Source: Opitutus sp.
GTDB lineage: Bacteria > Verrucomicrobiota > Verrucomicrobiia > Opitutales > Opitutaceae
Assembly: GCA_024707325.1 (NCBI GenBank)
Contig: JANPZY010000001.1
Coordinates: 2,604,501-2,668,500 of the forward strand
Direction: 5' to 3'
Length of the DNA: 64,000 nt
The notes under the pieces are model-generated. The model made no database searches. It worked only from the letters and a program-made list of their open reading frames with translations, and was not told the DNA's origin. Below, piece after piece: positions 26,324 to 36,899 of this stretch. Position 1 is the stretch's first letter; each line of letters begins with the position of its first letter. The translations under genes were made by a program, and so were the position numbers.

Positions 26324-26399
26324 AATTTGGGGACCTTAGCGGGTCCGCGTCAAGAGACAAAAGACGAGCCAGTGCAGAATCAGAGGGGAGCGCGACTTC

Positions 26400-27727
26400 G
26401 TGTCCAATTCAAATGCGGTGGTGCCGAACGATCTGAATGCGTTCTGGATGCCCTTTACGGCAAATCGCCAGTTCAAGAAATCCCCGCGCATGTTCGTCGC
26501 CGCCAAGGACATGCACTATACGACTTCCGACGGTCGCCAGGTGCTCGACGGCACGGCGGGCCTGTGGTGCGTCAATGCCGGCCATACCCGCCCCAAGATC
26601 GTCGAAGCCATCGCCAAACAGGCCGCCGAGCTCGATTACGCCCCCGCCTTCCAGATGGGCCATCCCAAGGCGTTCGAGCTGGCCAACCGCATCGTCGACA
26701 TCGCCCCCAAGGGGCTCGACCATGTGCTCTTCACCAATTCCGGCTCCGAATCGGTCGAGACCGCGCTCAAGGTGGCGCTGGCCTATCATCGCGTAAAGGG
26801 CGACGGCGCCCGCTCGCGCCTGATCGGCCGCGAACGCGCCTATCACGGCGTCAATTTCGGCGGCATTTCGGTGGGCGGCATCGTCACCAACCGCAAGATG
26901 TTCGGCAGCCTGCTCACCGGCGTCGACCACATGCCGCACACGCATAACCTCGCTAAGAACGCCTTCTCCAAGGGCCTGCCCGAGCATGGCGTGGACCTCG
27001 CCGACGAGCTGGAACGCATCGTCACTCTGCATGATGCCTCGACCATTGCCGCCGTCATCGTCGAGCCGGTGGCCGGCTCCACTGGCGTGCTGATCCCTCC
27101 TGCGGGCTATCTGCAGCGCCTGCGCGACATCACCAAAAAGCACGGCATATTGCTGATCTTCGACGAGGTCATCACCGGCTTCGGACGGCTGGGCACACCC
27201 TTCGGCGCCGATTATTTCGGCGTCACGCCCGATATCATGGTGACCGCCAAGGGCCTGACCAACGGCGTCATCCCCATGGGCGCCGTTCTGGTGAGTTCCG
27301 ACATCCACGACGCCTTCATGCAGGGGCCAGAACACGTCATCGAGTTCTTCCACGGCTATACCTATTCGGGCAATCCCATCGCCTCGGCGGCGGGCCTGGC
27401 CACGCTCGAAACCTACAAGGACGAGGACCTTCTCACGCGCGGCGCCGAACTCGCGCCCGTCTGGCAGGATGCGCTGCATTCGCTCAAGGGCGAACCGCAT
27501 GTCATCGACATCAGGAATATCGGCCTGGTCGGCGCCATCGAGCTCGAACCCATTGCCGGCGCGCCGACCAAGCGCGCCTTCTCGGCCTTCGTGAAAGCCT
27601 TCGAGGATGGCTACCTGATCCGCACCACCGGCGACATCATCGCGCTGAGCCCGCCGCTGATCGTCAGCAAGGCGCAGATCGCCGAACTGATCGATGCCAT
27701 TCGCACCGTCTTGAGGAGCATCGACTG

Positions 27728-27728
<1 letters not shown>
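26400..27728 (+). CDS. Omega-amino acid (beta-alanine):pyruvate-type class III aminotransferase
   Basis: 442 residues, PLP enzyme. LDGTAGLWCVNAGHTRPKI, TNSGSESVETALKVALAYHR, IFDEVITGFGRLG and VTAKGLTNGVIPMGA (PLP Lys about 284) are class III aminotransferase blocks; WMPFTANRQFK at the N-terminus is typical of omega-amino acid:pyruvate transaminases. In this operon it should convert beta-alanine (or 3-aminoisobutyrate) to malonate (or methylmalonate) semialdehyde. Starts with GTG 26400 behind GAGGGGA; first gene of the operon, stop overlapping the next ATG. Confidence 0.92.
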
Positions 27729-29224
<1,496 letters not shown>

Positions 29225-29228
29225 CGAT

Positions 29229-29738
29229 ATGCACAAAGCTCCTCCCAGCGCCGAGGCGGTTCCCACCTCTCCCCTCAGGGGAGAGGTCGCCGCGCAGCGG
29301 CGGGTGAGGGGTTCGGTGCCGCGGGCACGTTCATTGCGTCGCAATCCGACGGATGCCGAACAGCGCCTGTGGTCCATCCTTCGCGCTCGCCAATTGGGCG
29401 GGCATAAGTTTGTCCGTCAGGTTCCGATTGGCCCCTATTTTGCTGATTTCGTCTGCCGCGAAGCGGCGCTGATCATTGAAGTCGACGGTGGCCAACATGC
29501 GGGTTCTTTGCATGACAAAAAACGTACCGCTTTCCTGACCGCTGAGGGCTATTCCGTATTGCGATGCTGGAACAATGATGTGCTGGGCAACCTGCAAGGC
29601 GTTGCGGAAAGCATTCTCGCCGTCCTGGCATCGTACCCCTCACCCGACCTCCGCTACGCTCCGGCCACCCTCTCCCCTCAGGGAGGGGGAAGAAAGGCTC
29701 GACTGCCGCCACGTCCAAACAACGCAGCTATCGGCTGA
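29229..29738 (+). CDS. DUF559 (VSR/restriction-endonuclease-like) protein flanked by inverted REP repeats
   Basis: About 169 residues. The core ARSLRRNPTDAEQRLWSIL, then GHKFVRQVPIGPYFADFVC and ALIIEVDGGQHAGSLHDKK (D-x-n-E-x-D/H-Q nuclease-like motif) followed by GYSVLRCWNNDVLGN is the DUF559 endonuclease-like domain. Function unproven in the family. The first 25 and last 30 residues are translated REP sequence (29262-29313 and 29634-29694, inverted), so the real protein may be shorter. It sits inside the pyrimidine operon with no metabolic link, which suggests insertion as a unit. Confidence 0.8.
   Translation: MHKAPPSAEAVPTSPLRGEVAAQRRVRGSVPRARSLRRNPTDAEQRLWSILRARQLGGHKFVRQVPIGPYFADFVCREAALIIEVDGGQHAGSLHDKKRTAFLTAEGYSVLRCWNNDVLGNLQGVAESILAVLASYPSPDLRYAPATLSPQGGGRKARLPPRPNNAAIG
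29262..29313 (+). repeat. REP-like repeat (family A), left flank of the DUF559 gene
   Basis: ACCTCTCCCCTCAGGGGAGAGG, hairpin CGCCGC-GCA-GCGGCG (29288-29302), GGTGAGGGGT. Overlaps the 5' coding part of the DUF559 gene. Confidence 0.8.
29634..29694 (-). repeat. REP-like repeat (family A), right flank of the DUF559 gene, inverted
   Basis: ACCCCTCACCCGACC ... GGCCACCCTCTCCCCTCAGGG; the reverse complement aligns with the left copy end to end except for the internal hairpin. Makes an inverted pair about 320 bases apart around the DUF559 core. Confidence 0.8.
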
Positions 29739-29773
29739 CGGCCGATCTGCCCCGTCTCGTGAAGGATTGAAAC

Positions 29774-31024
29774 ATGTCTGCCCCAGGAGAAAACCTTCGT
29801 ATCAATGGTGATCGGCTCTGGGACAGCCTCATGGAGATGGCGAAGATTGGCCCCGGCATTGCCGGCGGCAATAATCGCCAGACGTTGACCGACAGCGACA
29901 AGGAAGGGCGCGAACTCTTCCAGCGCTGGTGCGAGGATGCGGGCCTCATCATGGGCGTCGACAAGATGGGCACCATGTTCATGACGCGGCCGGGCACCGA
30001 CCCGGACGCGCTGCCGGTCTATGTGGGCTCCCACCTCGATACCCAGCCCACCGGCGGCAAGTATGACGGCGTGCTGGGCGTGCTGTCCGGGCTCGAAGTG
30101 GTCAGGACGATGAATGACCTGGGCATCAAGACGAAACACCCCATCGTGGTCACCAACTGGACCAATGAAGAAGGCGCCCGCTTCGCCCCGGCCATGCTGG
30201 CCTCAGGCGTCTTTGCCGGCATCCACACGCTGGAATACGCCTATGATCGCAAGGACCAAGAGGGCAAGAGCTTCGGCGACGAGCTGCAGCGCATCGGCTG
30301 GGTCGGCGAGGAGCCGGTCGGCGCCCGCAAGATGCATGCCTATTTCGAATATCACATCGAGCAGGGCCCGATCCTCGAAGCCGAGAACAAGCAGATCGGC
30401 GTCGTCACCCACGGCCAGGGCCTGTGGTGGCTCGAATTCACCTTGACCGGCAAGGAAGCCCATACCGGCTCGACGCCGATGAACATGCGCGTCAATGCCG
30501 GTCTGGCCATGGCGCGGATCCTCGAAATGGTGCAGGCCGTCGCCATGGATCACCAGCCCGGCGCCGTCGGTGGCGTGGGCCAGATGAAGTTCTCGCCGAA
30601 CTCACGCAACGTCTTGCCGGGCAATGTGGTCTTCACCGTGGATATCCGCTCGCCGGAACTGGGCAAGCTCAATTCCATGCGTGGGCAAATCGAAAGCAAG
30701 GCGCAGGAAATCTGCCAGCAACTCGGCGTCGGCTATGCCATGGAGGCGGTCGGGCATTTCGACCCCGTCACCTTCGACCCGACCCTGGTCGGGCGCGTCC
30801 GCGCCGCCGCCGAGAAGCTCGGTTACAGCCACATGGACATCATCTCCGGCGCCGGTCATGACGCCTGCTGGACCAACAAGGTGGCCCCCAGCACCATGGT
30901 CATGTGCCCCTGTGTGGATGGTCTCAGCCATAACGAAGCCGAAGACATTTCCCGTGAATGGGCCACTGCCGGCGCCGATGTGCTGTTCCACGCAGTGGTG
31001 GAGACGGCGGAGATCGTGGAATGA
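29774..31024 (+). CDS. Zn-dependent M20-type hydrolase, probable N-carbamoyl-beta-alanine amidohydrolase
   Basis: 416 residues. VYVGSHLDTQPTGGKYDGVLG, TNWTNEEGARFAPAMLASG and FEYHIEQGPILEAENKQIGV are the metal-site and substrate blocks of the allantoate amidohydrolase/beta-ureidopropionase/hydantoinase-carbamoylase family; EAHTGSTPMNMRVNAG is the dimer-domain block. Operon context points to cleavage of N-carbamoyl-beta-alanine to beta-alanine, CO2 and ammonia. GAAGGA precedes ATG 29774. Confidence 0.9.
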   Translation: MSAPGENLRINGDRLWDSLMEMAKIGPGIAGGNNRQTLTDSDKEGRELFQRWCEDAGLIMGVDKMGTMFMTRPGTDPDALPVYVGSHLDTQPTGGKYDGVLGVLSGLEVVRTMNDLGIKTKHPIVVTNWTNEEGARFAPAMLASGVFAGIHTLEYAYDRKDQEGKSFGDELQRIGWVGEEPVGARKMHAYFEYHIEQGPILEAENKQIGVVTHGQGLWWLEFTLTGKEAHTGSTPMNMRVNAGLAMARILEMVQAVAMDHQPGAVGGVGQMKFSPNSRNVLPGNVVFTVDIRSPELGKLNSMRGQIESKAQEICQQLGVGYAMEAVGHFDPVTFDPTLVGRVRAAAEKLGYSHMDIISGAGHDACWTNKVAPSTMVMCPCVDGLSHNEAEDISREWATAGADVLFHAVVETAEIVE

Positions 31025-31161
31025 TGCGGCAGGGATGACACCACCGCCCGCCGGATGATCAGGAGGACATTCGGCAACTGGCACCGAACTTGCAGCAATG
31101 GCCAAGATGGGCCGGACAGGGCGAATGAAACAGCGAATTTGACTAAGGGAGTGAGCAAGAA

Positions 31162-32617
31162 ATGGGCAGCACTGTCGTAAAAAACGGCACCGTCGTTACC
31201 GCGGACCTGACCTACAAGGCCGATGTGAAGATCGAAGGCGATGTTATCGTCGAGATCGGCCAGAACCTGTCGGGCGACACGGTGCTGGACGCCACCGGCT
31301 GCTTCATCATGCCGGGAGGCATCGACCCGCACACCCATCTCGAAATGCCGTTCATGGGCACCTATTCGGCCGATGATTTCGAGAGCGGCACGCGCGCTGG
31401 CCTGGCCGGCGGCACCACCATGGTGGTGGATTTCTGCCTGCCCAACCCCAACCAGAGCCTGCTCGAAGCCCTCTCCATGTGGGACAACAAGACCGGCAAG
31501 GCCTCGGCAGACTACAGCTTCCACATGGCCATCACCTGGTGGAGCGAGCAGGTGTGGCGCGAAATGGCCGAAGTGGTCGATCGCGGCATTACCAGCTTCA
31601 AGCATTTCATGGCCTATAAGGGCTCGCTCATGGTCAATGACGACGAGATGTTCTCGTCGTTCCAGCGCTGCGCAGATTTGGGCGCCCTGCCCCTGGTGCA
31701 TGCCGAAAATGGTGACGTCGTCGCGGCCATGACAGCCAAGCTGCTGGCCGAGGGCAATAACGGCCCGGAGGCCCACGCCTATAGCCGTCCGCCGGAAGTG
31801 GAGGGCGAAGCCACCAATCGCGCCATCATGATCGCCGACATGGCCGGCGTGCCGCTCTATGTGGTGCATGTCTCGGCCGAACAGAGCCACGAAGCCATCC
31901 GCCGCGCCCGCCAGAAGGGCATGCGCGTCTATGGCGAACCGCTGATCCAGCACCTGACGCTGGATGAAAGCGAATATTTCAACGCCGATTGGGACCATGC
32001 CGCCCGTCGCGTCATGTCCCCGCCCTTCCGCAACAAGAGCCATCAGGATTCGCTGTGGGCCGGGCTGCAATCGGGTTCGCTCTCCTGCGTCGCCACCGAC
32101 CACTGCGCCTTCACCACTGACCAGAAGCGCACCGGTATCGGTAATTTCGCCAAGATCCCCAATGGCACGGGTGGGCTCGAAGATCGCCTGCCGGTGCTCT
32201 GGACCACGGGCGTCAATACCGGCCGGCTGACCATGAACGAATTCGTGGCCGTGACCTCGACCAATATCGCCAAGATCTTGAACCTCTATCCGAAGAAGGG
32301 CGCGGTGCTGGTGGGGGCCGATGCGGACCTCGTGGTCTGGGACCCCAAGCGCAAGAAGACCATTTCGGCGGCGAGCCAGCAGTCGGTCATCGACTACAAC
32401 GTGTTCGAGGGCTTCGAGGTCACGGGCCTGCCGCGCTATGTACTCTCCCGCGGCAAGGTTTCCATCGTCGAGAGCGAGGTCAAGGCTGAACCGGGCCATG
32501 GCAAGTTCGTTGCCCGGCAGGCAAAAAAATCCCGTGAACCGGGCCTTGAGCCAGTGGAAAGAAATCGTCGCGCCCCGCAAGGTGGAGCGCTCGGGCATTC
32601 CGGCGACGGGGGTTTGA
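31162..32617 (+). CDS. hydA: Dihydropyrimidinase (one frameshift near the C-terminus)
   Basis: About 484 residues, cyclic amidohydrolase opening 5,6-dihydrouracil/dihydrothymine. Metal ligands: GGIDPHTHLEMPFMGTYSAD; carboxylated Lys in SFKHFMAYKGSLMVNDDE; VSAEQSHEAIRRAR and CVATDHCAF. As sequenced, the frame runs on into the next gene, giving a false fusion: the seven-A run at 32522-32528 appears to hold one base too many. Correcting it gives the family C-terminus NRALSQWKEIVAPRKVERS then GIPATGV, stopping at 32617, exactly where the ATPase starts. Confidence 0.93.
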
Positions 32618-33435
32618 TGGTTTTTGACGCATTTGAGCAGGGCCGCTTCATGACCCCGGTCGTCTCCGCCCAAAATCTTGGCCTGACTTTCAAGACCAAT
32701 GACGGCGACGTCGTTGCGCTCAGCGATGTCAATCTCACCATCAACAAGGGCGAGTTCGTCTCCTTCATCGGTCCCTCGGGCTGCGGCAAGACCACGTTCC
32801 TGCGCACCATTGCCGATCTCGAGCGCCCCACCTCGGGCAAGCTGACCATCAATGGCCAGACGCCGGAAGTGGCGCGCAAGGCGCGCGCCTATGGCTATGT
32901 GTTCCAGGCGCCGGCGCTCTACCCCTGGCGCACGATCGAAAAGAACGTCGCCCTGCCGCTCGAAATCATGGGCTATGGCGCAGGCCAGCAGGCCGAACGC
33001 GTCAGGCGCACCATGGACCTGGTGAACCTCTCCGGCTTCGAGAAGAAATATCCCTGGCAATTGTCCGGCGGTATGCAGCAGCGCGCCTCGATCGCCCGGG
33101 CGCTCTCCTTCGATGCCGACCTGCTGCTGATGGATGAGCCCTTTGGCGCGCTCGACGAAATCGTGCGCGACCACCTCAATTCCGAACTGCTCAAGCTGTG
33201 GGACCGTACGCAGAAAACCATCTGCTTCGTGACCCACTCCATTCCCGAGGCGGTCTATCTCTCCACCAAGATCGTCGTCATGTCTCCGCGCCCGGGAAGA
33301 GTGACCGACGTGATCGAGAGCGACCTGCCCAAGGAGCGGCCACTCGATATCCGCGAAACGCCGGAATTCCTGACGATCGCCGCGCGTGTGCGCGACGGGC
33401 TGCGGGCCGGACACTCCTATGAGGAGGCGGTGTGA
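32617..33435 (+). CDS. ABC transporter ATPase (nitrate/taurine/NMT1-type importer)
   Basis: About 272 residues. Walker A GPSGCGKTTFLRT, Q-loop YVFQAPALYPWRT, signature LSGGMQQRASIARAL, Walker B LLLMDEPFGALDE and the H-loop CFVTHSIPEAVYL are complete. The family is that of SsuB/TauB-like importers that pair with NMT1/THI5-type binding proteins, as here. ATG 32617 overlaps the corrected dihydropyrimidinase stop (TGATG). Energises pyrimidine or pyrimidine-derivative uptake by inference. Confidence 0.93.
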   Translation: MVFDAFEQGRFMTPVVSAQNLGLTFKTNDGDVVALSDVNLTINKGEFVSFIGPSGCGKTTFLRTIADLERPTSGKLTINGQTPEVARKARAYGYVFQAPALYPWRTIEKNVALPLEIMGYGAGQQAERVRRTMDLVNLSGFEKKYPWQLSGGMQQRASIARALSFDADLLLMDEPFGALDEIVRDHLNSELLKLWDRTQKTICFVTHSIPEAVYLSTKIVVMSPRPGRVTDVIESDLPKERPLDIRETPEFLTIAARVRDGLRAGHSYEEAV

Positions 33436-33455
33436 TGGCGAGGTGCGGCATCCAC

Positions 33456-33617
33456 CGCTCCTCCCCTCGCCCCTTGTGGGAGAGGGACTGCAATTTCCTC
33501 GTCCAGAGGAAATTGCAGGGTGAGGGGTGCTGCGCTCGCCCATGCGTCCATGTCGTGGATGGCACCACGCCCCCTCATCCGCCCCTTCGGGGCACCTTCT
33601 CCCACGAGGGGAGAAGG
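33456..33617. repeat. REP-like repeats in both orientations, between ABC ATPase and permease
   Basis: First copy: CCCTTGTGGGAGAGGG, then a perfect 12-bp hairpin TGCAATTTCCTC-GTCCA-GAGGAAATTGCA (33489-33517), GGGTGAGGGGT. Second, inverted: CCCCTCATCC, hairpin GCCCC-TTC-GGGGC (33581-33593), CACCTTCTCCCACGAGGGGAGAAGG (to 33617). The last GAGAAGG lies directly before the permease ATG at 33618. Confidence 0.8.
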
Positions 33618-34514
33618 ATGGACACAGTGCGTGGGGCGAAATCCGTGACCCGTACCGGCCCGATCATCGTCGTCCTGCTCGCCATGCTCGTGGTCTGGTA
33701 TGCCGCCGCCATCGGCATGAACGCGCCATGGCAGACGACGCTCAATACCCGCGCCGGGTTGGCCGATGTGCCCTTCACCGATTTCGCCCTGCAGACCTGG
33801 GCGCAGGACCGGCCGGTGCTGCCGGCGCCGCATCAGGTATTGGGCGAAATCTGGAATGCCACCGTGGCGCTGGAACTGACCTCGAGGCGCTCGCTGGCCT
33901 ATCACGGCTGGATCACCCTGTCCTCGACGCTGCTGGGCTTCGTGCTGGGCACCACGCTGGGCGTCGCCCTGGCCGTGTTCATCGTGCATAACGAAGCGGC
34001 CAATCGCTCGCTGATGCCCTGGATCATCGCCAGCCAGACCATTCCCATTCTGGCCATCGCGCCCATGGTGGTGGTGGGGCTGGGCTCGGTGGGCATCACC
34101 GGCACGGTGCCGCGCGCCCTGATCTCGATGTATCTCAGCTTCTTCCCGGTCGTGGTGGGCATGGTCAAGGGCCTGCGCTCGCCCGAGAGCATCCAGCTCG
34201 ACCTGATGCACACCTACGACGCCTCGCCGTGGCAGACCTTCTGGAAGCTGCGCTGGCCCGCCGCCATGCCCATGCTGTTTGCCTCGATGAAGGTGGGCAT
34301 TGCCATTTCACTGGTCGGCGCAGTGGTCAGCGAGCTTTCCAATGCTGCCGGTGGCGGGCTGGGCGTGCGGCTGCTGACCGGCTCCTACAATGGCCAGACC
34401 ATCCAGATCTGGGCCGCCCTGTTCATCGCCGCGGCGCTTGCCGCTATATTGGTGATGATCGTCGGTGCGGCCGAACGCATGGTCAATGCCCGCATGGGGG
34501 CTCGTCCCGCATGA
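33618..34514 (+). CDS. ABC transporter permease 1 (pyrimidine-type importer)
   Basis: 298 residues from ATG 33618; about six membrane segments after a periplasmic loop with the permease EAA-type loop LRSPESIQLDLMHTYDASPWQ. BPD_transp_1 family. The frame is open back to an ATG at 33435 that overlaps the ATPase stop, but residues 1-60 of that version are translated REP sequence, so I favour 33618. Its ribosome site (GAGAAGG) is part of the repeat. If 33435 is used, the protein has a REP-derived N-terminal extension. Confidence 0.85.
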   Translation: MDTVRGAKSVTRTGPIIVVLLAMLVVWYAAAIGMNAPWQTTLNTRAGLADVPFTDFALQTWAQDRPVLPAPHQVLGEIWNATVALELTSRRSLAYHGWITLSSTLLGFVLGTTLGVALAVFIVHNEAANRSLMPWIIASQTIPILAIAPMVVVGLGSVGITGTVPRALISMYLSFFPVVVGMVKGLRSPESIQLDLMHTYDASPWQTFWKLRWPAAMPMLFASMKVGIAISLVGAVVSELSNAAGGGLGVRLLTGSYNGQTIQIWAALFIAAALAAILVMIVGAAERMVNARMGARPA

Positions 34515-35614
34515 GCCAGTTGCAATATTTCCTGGCCCTTGTCGCGGGCGGTCTCTCCGCCGCAGCCCTTGCCTTCAGTTTCGTCACGCCCTTCGAGCAG
34601 GCGCTGCTGCTCAAGGCCTTCCTGGCTTTGGGCTTCCTGTCGCTGATCCGCTTCTTCGTGCCGCTGGGCCTGTGGGCCGATGGCGCCTCTTGCGCTGCTG
34701 GGGGCCGTCGCGGTGCTCACCAGCCTCGGGGCATTTGCGCCGCCACTGCCATTCTTCTGGATGGCGGTCGTGGTGGCCTGGCTGTTTGCCTGGCTGTTTG
34801 TGGAACGCCTCAGCAAGAGCCTGGCGCCCCGCCTGTCCGACAATGCCGGACTGGGCCTGCTGGTCCCCGTCGTCTTCGGGGCGGCCCTGCTGGTCATCTG
34901 GGAAGTGGTGACGCGCGGCGCCAATGTGCCGCCGGTTTTGCTGCCCGCCCCTTCGGCAATCGGCGCACAACTGGCCAATTCCGCCCCCATCCTGTGGGCC
35001 GATTTCGTGCAGACCTTCATCAAGTCCGGTGCTGCCGGGCTTTGCCATCGGGTGCACTGTCAGGCCTCGTCGTAGCGATTCTGGTCGACCGGTCGCCCTT
35101 TCTCAAGGCAGGGCTGTTGCCGATCGGCAATTTCATGTCGGCGCTGCCCATTATCGGCATCGCGCCGATCATGGTGATGTGGTTCGGCTTTGACTGGCAG
35201 TCGAAGGCCGCCGTCGTCGTGGCGATGACGTTCTTTCCCATGCTGGTCAACACCGTGGCCGGCCTCAATGCCAGTTCCAGCATCGAGCGCGACCTGATGC
35301 GCACCTATGCCGCCGATTACTGGCAAACGCTTCTGAAGCTACGACTTCCCGCTGCCGGGCCTTTCATCTTCAACGCCCTCAAGATCAACTCGACTCTGGC
35401 CTTGATCGGCGCAATCGTAGCGGAATTCTTCGGGACGCCCGTTGTGGGAATGGGTTTCCGAATATCGACAGGCGTTGGCCGGCTGGCCATCGACCTGGTC
35501 TGGGCGGAGATCGCCGTTGCAGCGATCGCGGGGTCCGCCTTCTACGGGGTGATCGCCCTCATCGAGAGGGGCGTCACCTTCTGGCATCCGTCTGTCCGTG
35601 GTGGACGGGCGTAA
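34511..35614 (+). pseudogene. ABC transporter permease 2, frame broken about three times
   Basis: Starts MSQLQYFLALVAGGLSAAAL, four bases overlapping permease 1, then changes frame near 34680, about 35030 and about 35065. All expected parts are present: N-terminal membrane segments, GNVPPVLLPAPSAIGAQL-like linker (reads GANVPPVLLPAPSAIGAQ), GLVVAILVDRSPFLKAGLLP, EAA loop SSSIERDLMRTYAADYWQTL and FFGTPVVGMGFRIS. No segment is missing, so I treat the breaks as probable sequence errors. Confidence 0.82.
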
Positions 35615-35633
35615 CAGGGAAAAGGGAACGAAA

Positions 35634-36608
35634 ATGAAGAATACTATCGCAGGTCTGCTCGTCGGCGCCCTGGCGCTTTCGACCGCACCCGCCTTCGCGC
35701 AGGATGCATTGACGCTGCAGCTCAAATGGGTGACCCAGGCGCAGTTTGCCGGCTATCTCGTTGCCGAATCCAAGGGCTTCTACGACGAGGAAAACCTCGA
35801 CGTCACCATCCTGGCGGGCGGCCCCAACATTGCTCCCGAACAGGTGATTGCCGGCGGCGGCGCCGACATCATCGTCACCTGGATGGCCGCCGGCATGGCC
35901 GCCCGCGAAAGCGGCGTGCCACTGGTCAATATCGCCCAGCCGTTCAAGCGAAGCGGCCTGATGATGATCTGCCCGACCGAAACCGGCATCACTGAGGTCG
36001 CCGATTTCCCGGGCCATACGCTGGGCGTCTGGTTCTTCGGCAATGAATATCCGTTCTTTGCCTGGATGAACAAGGAAGGCATTGCCACCGACGGCTCGGA
36101 AGGCGGCGTCACCGTGCTGCAGCAGAGCTTCGACATCCAGCCGATGATCCAGGGCCAGGCCGACTGCATCTCGGTCATGACCTATAACGAATATGGCCAG
36201 GCGCTCGATGCCGGCTATGGCCCGGAAAACCTGACCATCTTCAACTATACCGAGATGGGCAATGACCTGCTCGAAGACGGTCTCTATGTCCTCGAAGACA
36301 GCCTCAGCGATCCGGCCAAGGTCGATGCCTATACCCGCTTCGTCCGCGCCTCGATGAAGGGCTGGGCCTATGCCGCCGAGAACCCGGAAGAAGCCGCCCA
36401 GATCGTCGTCGACATGGACGATACCGGTGCTGCGACCCTCGACCACCAGCTCTACATGACCGGCGAGGTCGCCAAGCTGGTCGACCCCACCGACCCCAAG
36501 CTGGACATGGCCACCTATGAGCGCACGGTGAAGGCCCTGCTCGACCAGGAGATCATCAAGGCGACCCCGGAAGGCGCCTATACGACCGCGGTCACCGACG
36601 GGCTCTAG
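35634..36608 (+). CDS. ABC substrate-binding protein, NMT1/THI5-like (pyrimidine uptake)
   Basis: 324 residues with a Sec signal peptide (cleavage after AFAQ, about residue 23). The mature start LTLQLKWVTQAQFAGYLVAE and SKGFYDEENLDVTILAGGPN is the NMT1/THI5-like family block, known from hydroxymethylpyrimidine and related pyrimidine binding proteins. Last gene of the operon, followed at once by a strong terminator. AAGGGAA precedes ATG 35634. Confidence 0.92.
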   Translation: MKNTIAGLLVGALALSTAPAFAQDALTLQLKWVTQAQFAGYLVAESKGFYDEENLDVTILAGGPNIAPEQVIAGGGADIIVTWMAAGMAARESGVPLVNIAQPFKRSGLMMICPTETGITEVADFPGHTLGVWFFGNEYPFFAWMNKEGIATDGSEGGVTVLQQSFDIQPMIQGQADCISVMTYNEYGQALDAGYGPENLTIFNYTEMGNDLLEDGLYVLEDSLSDPAKVDAYTRFVRASMKGWAYAAENPEEAAQIVVDMDDTGAATLDHQLYMTGEVAKLVDPTDPKLDMATYERTVKALLDQEIIKATPEGAYTTAVTDGL

Positions 36609-36635
36609 GCCCAATAGCATTGCCAATGCATGAGA

Positions 36636-36661
36636 GGCGGGGAGCAATCCCCGCCTTTTTG
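36636..36661 (+). terminator. Terminator of the pyrimidine operon
   Basis: Perfect 8-bp stem GGCGGGGA / TCCCCGCC with a GCAA loop and TTTTT, 28 bases after the binding-protein stop. Confidence 0.9.
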
Positions 36662-36726
36662 CTTGTCGGCTGGCGACATGCCGCCCAGATCATCGCCCCA
36701 TCTGCCTAAAATCCGTGCAGCCTGCG

Positions 36727-36752
36727 GGAACGATTCACCGCCGCCTTCGGTT
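36727..36752 (+). promoter_or_regulatory. Candidate EcfG (general stress response) promoter
   Basis: GGAAC-N16-CGGTT, close to the alphaproteobacterial EcfG consensus GGAAC-N16/17-CGTT (three of four -10 bases match). It lies 35 bases upstream of the first small membrane peptide gene. Confidence 0.5.
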
Positions 36753-36786
36753 GATGCCACACCCGGTCAACAAGAAGGCAATTCCC

Positions 36787-36861
36787 ATGAACTCCATCAT
36801 CTATCTCGTCGGCCTCGTCGTCATCGTCATGGCCATCCTGTCCTTCATCGGCCTCGCCTGA
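36787..36861 (+). CDS. 24-residue single-pass membrane peptide
   Basis: MNSIIYLVGLVVIVMAILSF then IGLA; nearly the whole peptide is one membrane helix. AAGAAGG lies before ATG 36787. Very similar tiny proteins recur in Hyphomicrobiales genomes. It is the first of three closely spaced membrane-protein genes and may be under a stress promoter. No function known. Confidence 0.7.
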   Translation: MNSIIYLVGLVVIVMAILSFIGLA

Positions 36862-36899
36862 TCATGGCCAGAGCAACCCGCAAGACAGGAGAAGCCGCC

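Noticed and set aside
26099..26947. 282-residue frame spanning the rutR promoter
   Set aside because: Out of frame with the aminotransferase, crosses the divergent promoter and operator, Arg-rich shadow.
31162..33435. Single dihydropyrimidinase-ATPase fusion protein
   Set aside because: Explained by one surplus base in an A7 run; the alternative frame gives the standard C-terminus and a coupled start.
30856..33543. 895-residue minus-strand frame across the hydrolase, dihydropyrimidinase and ATPase genes
   Set aside because: Shadow of three well-supported genes; no recognisable domain.
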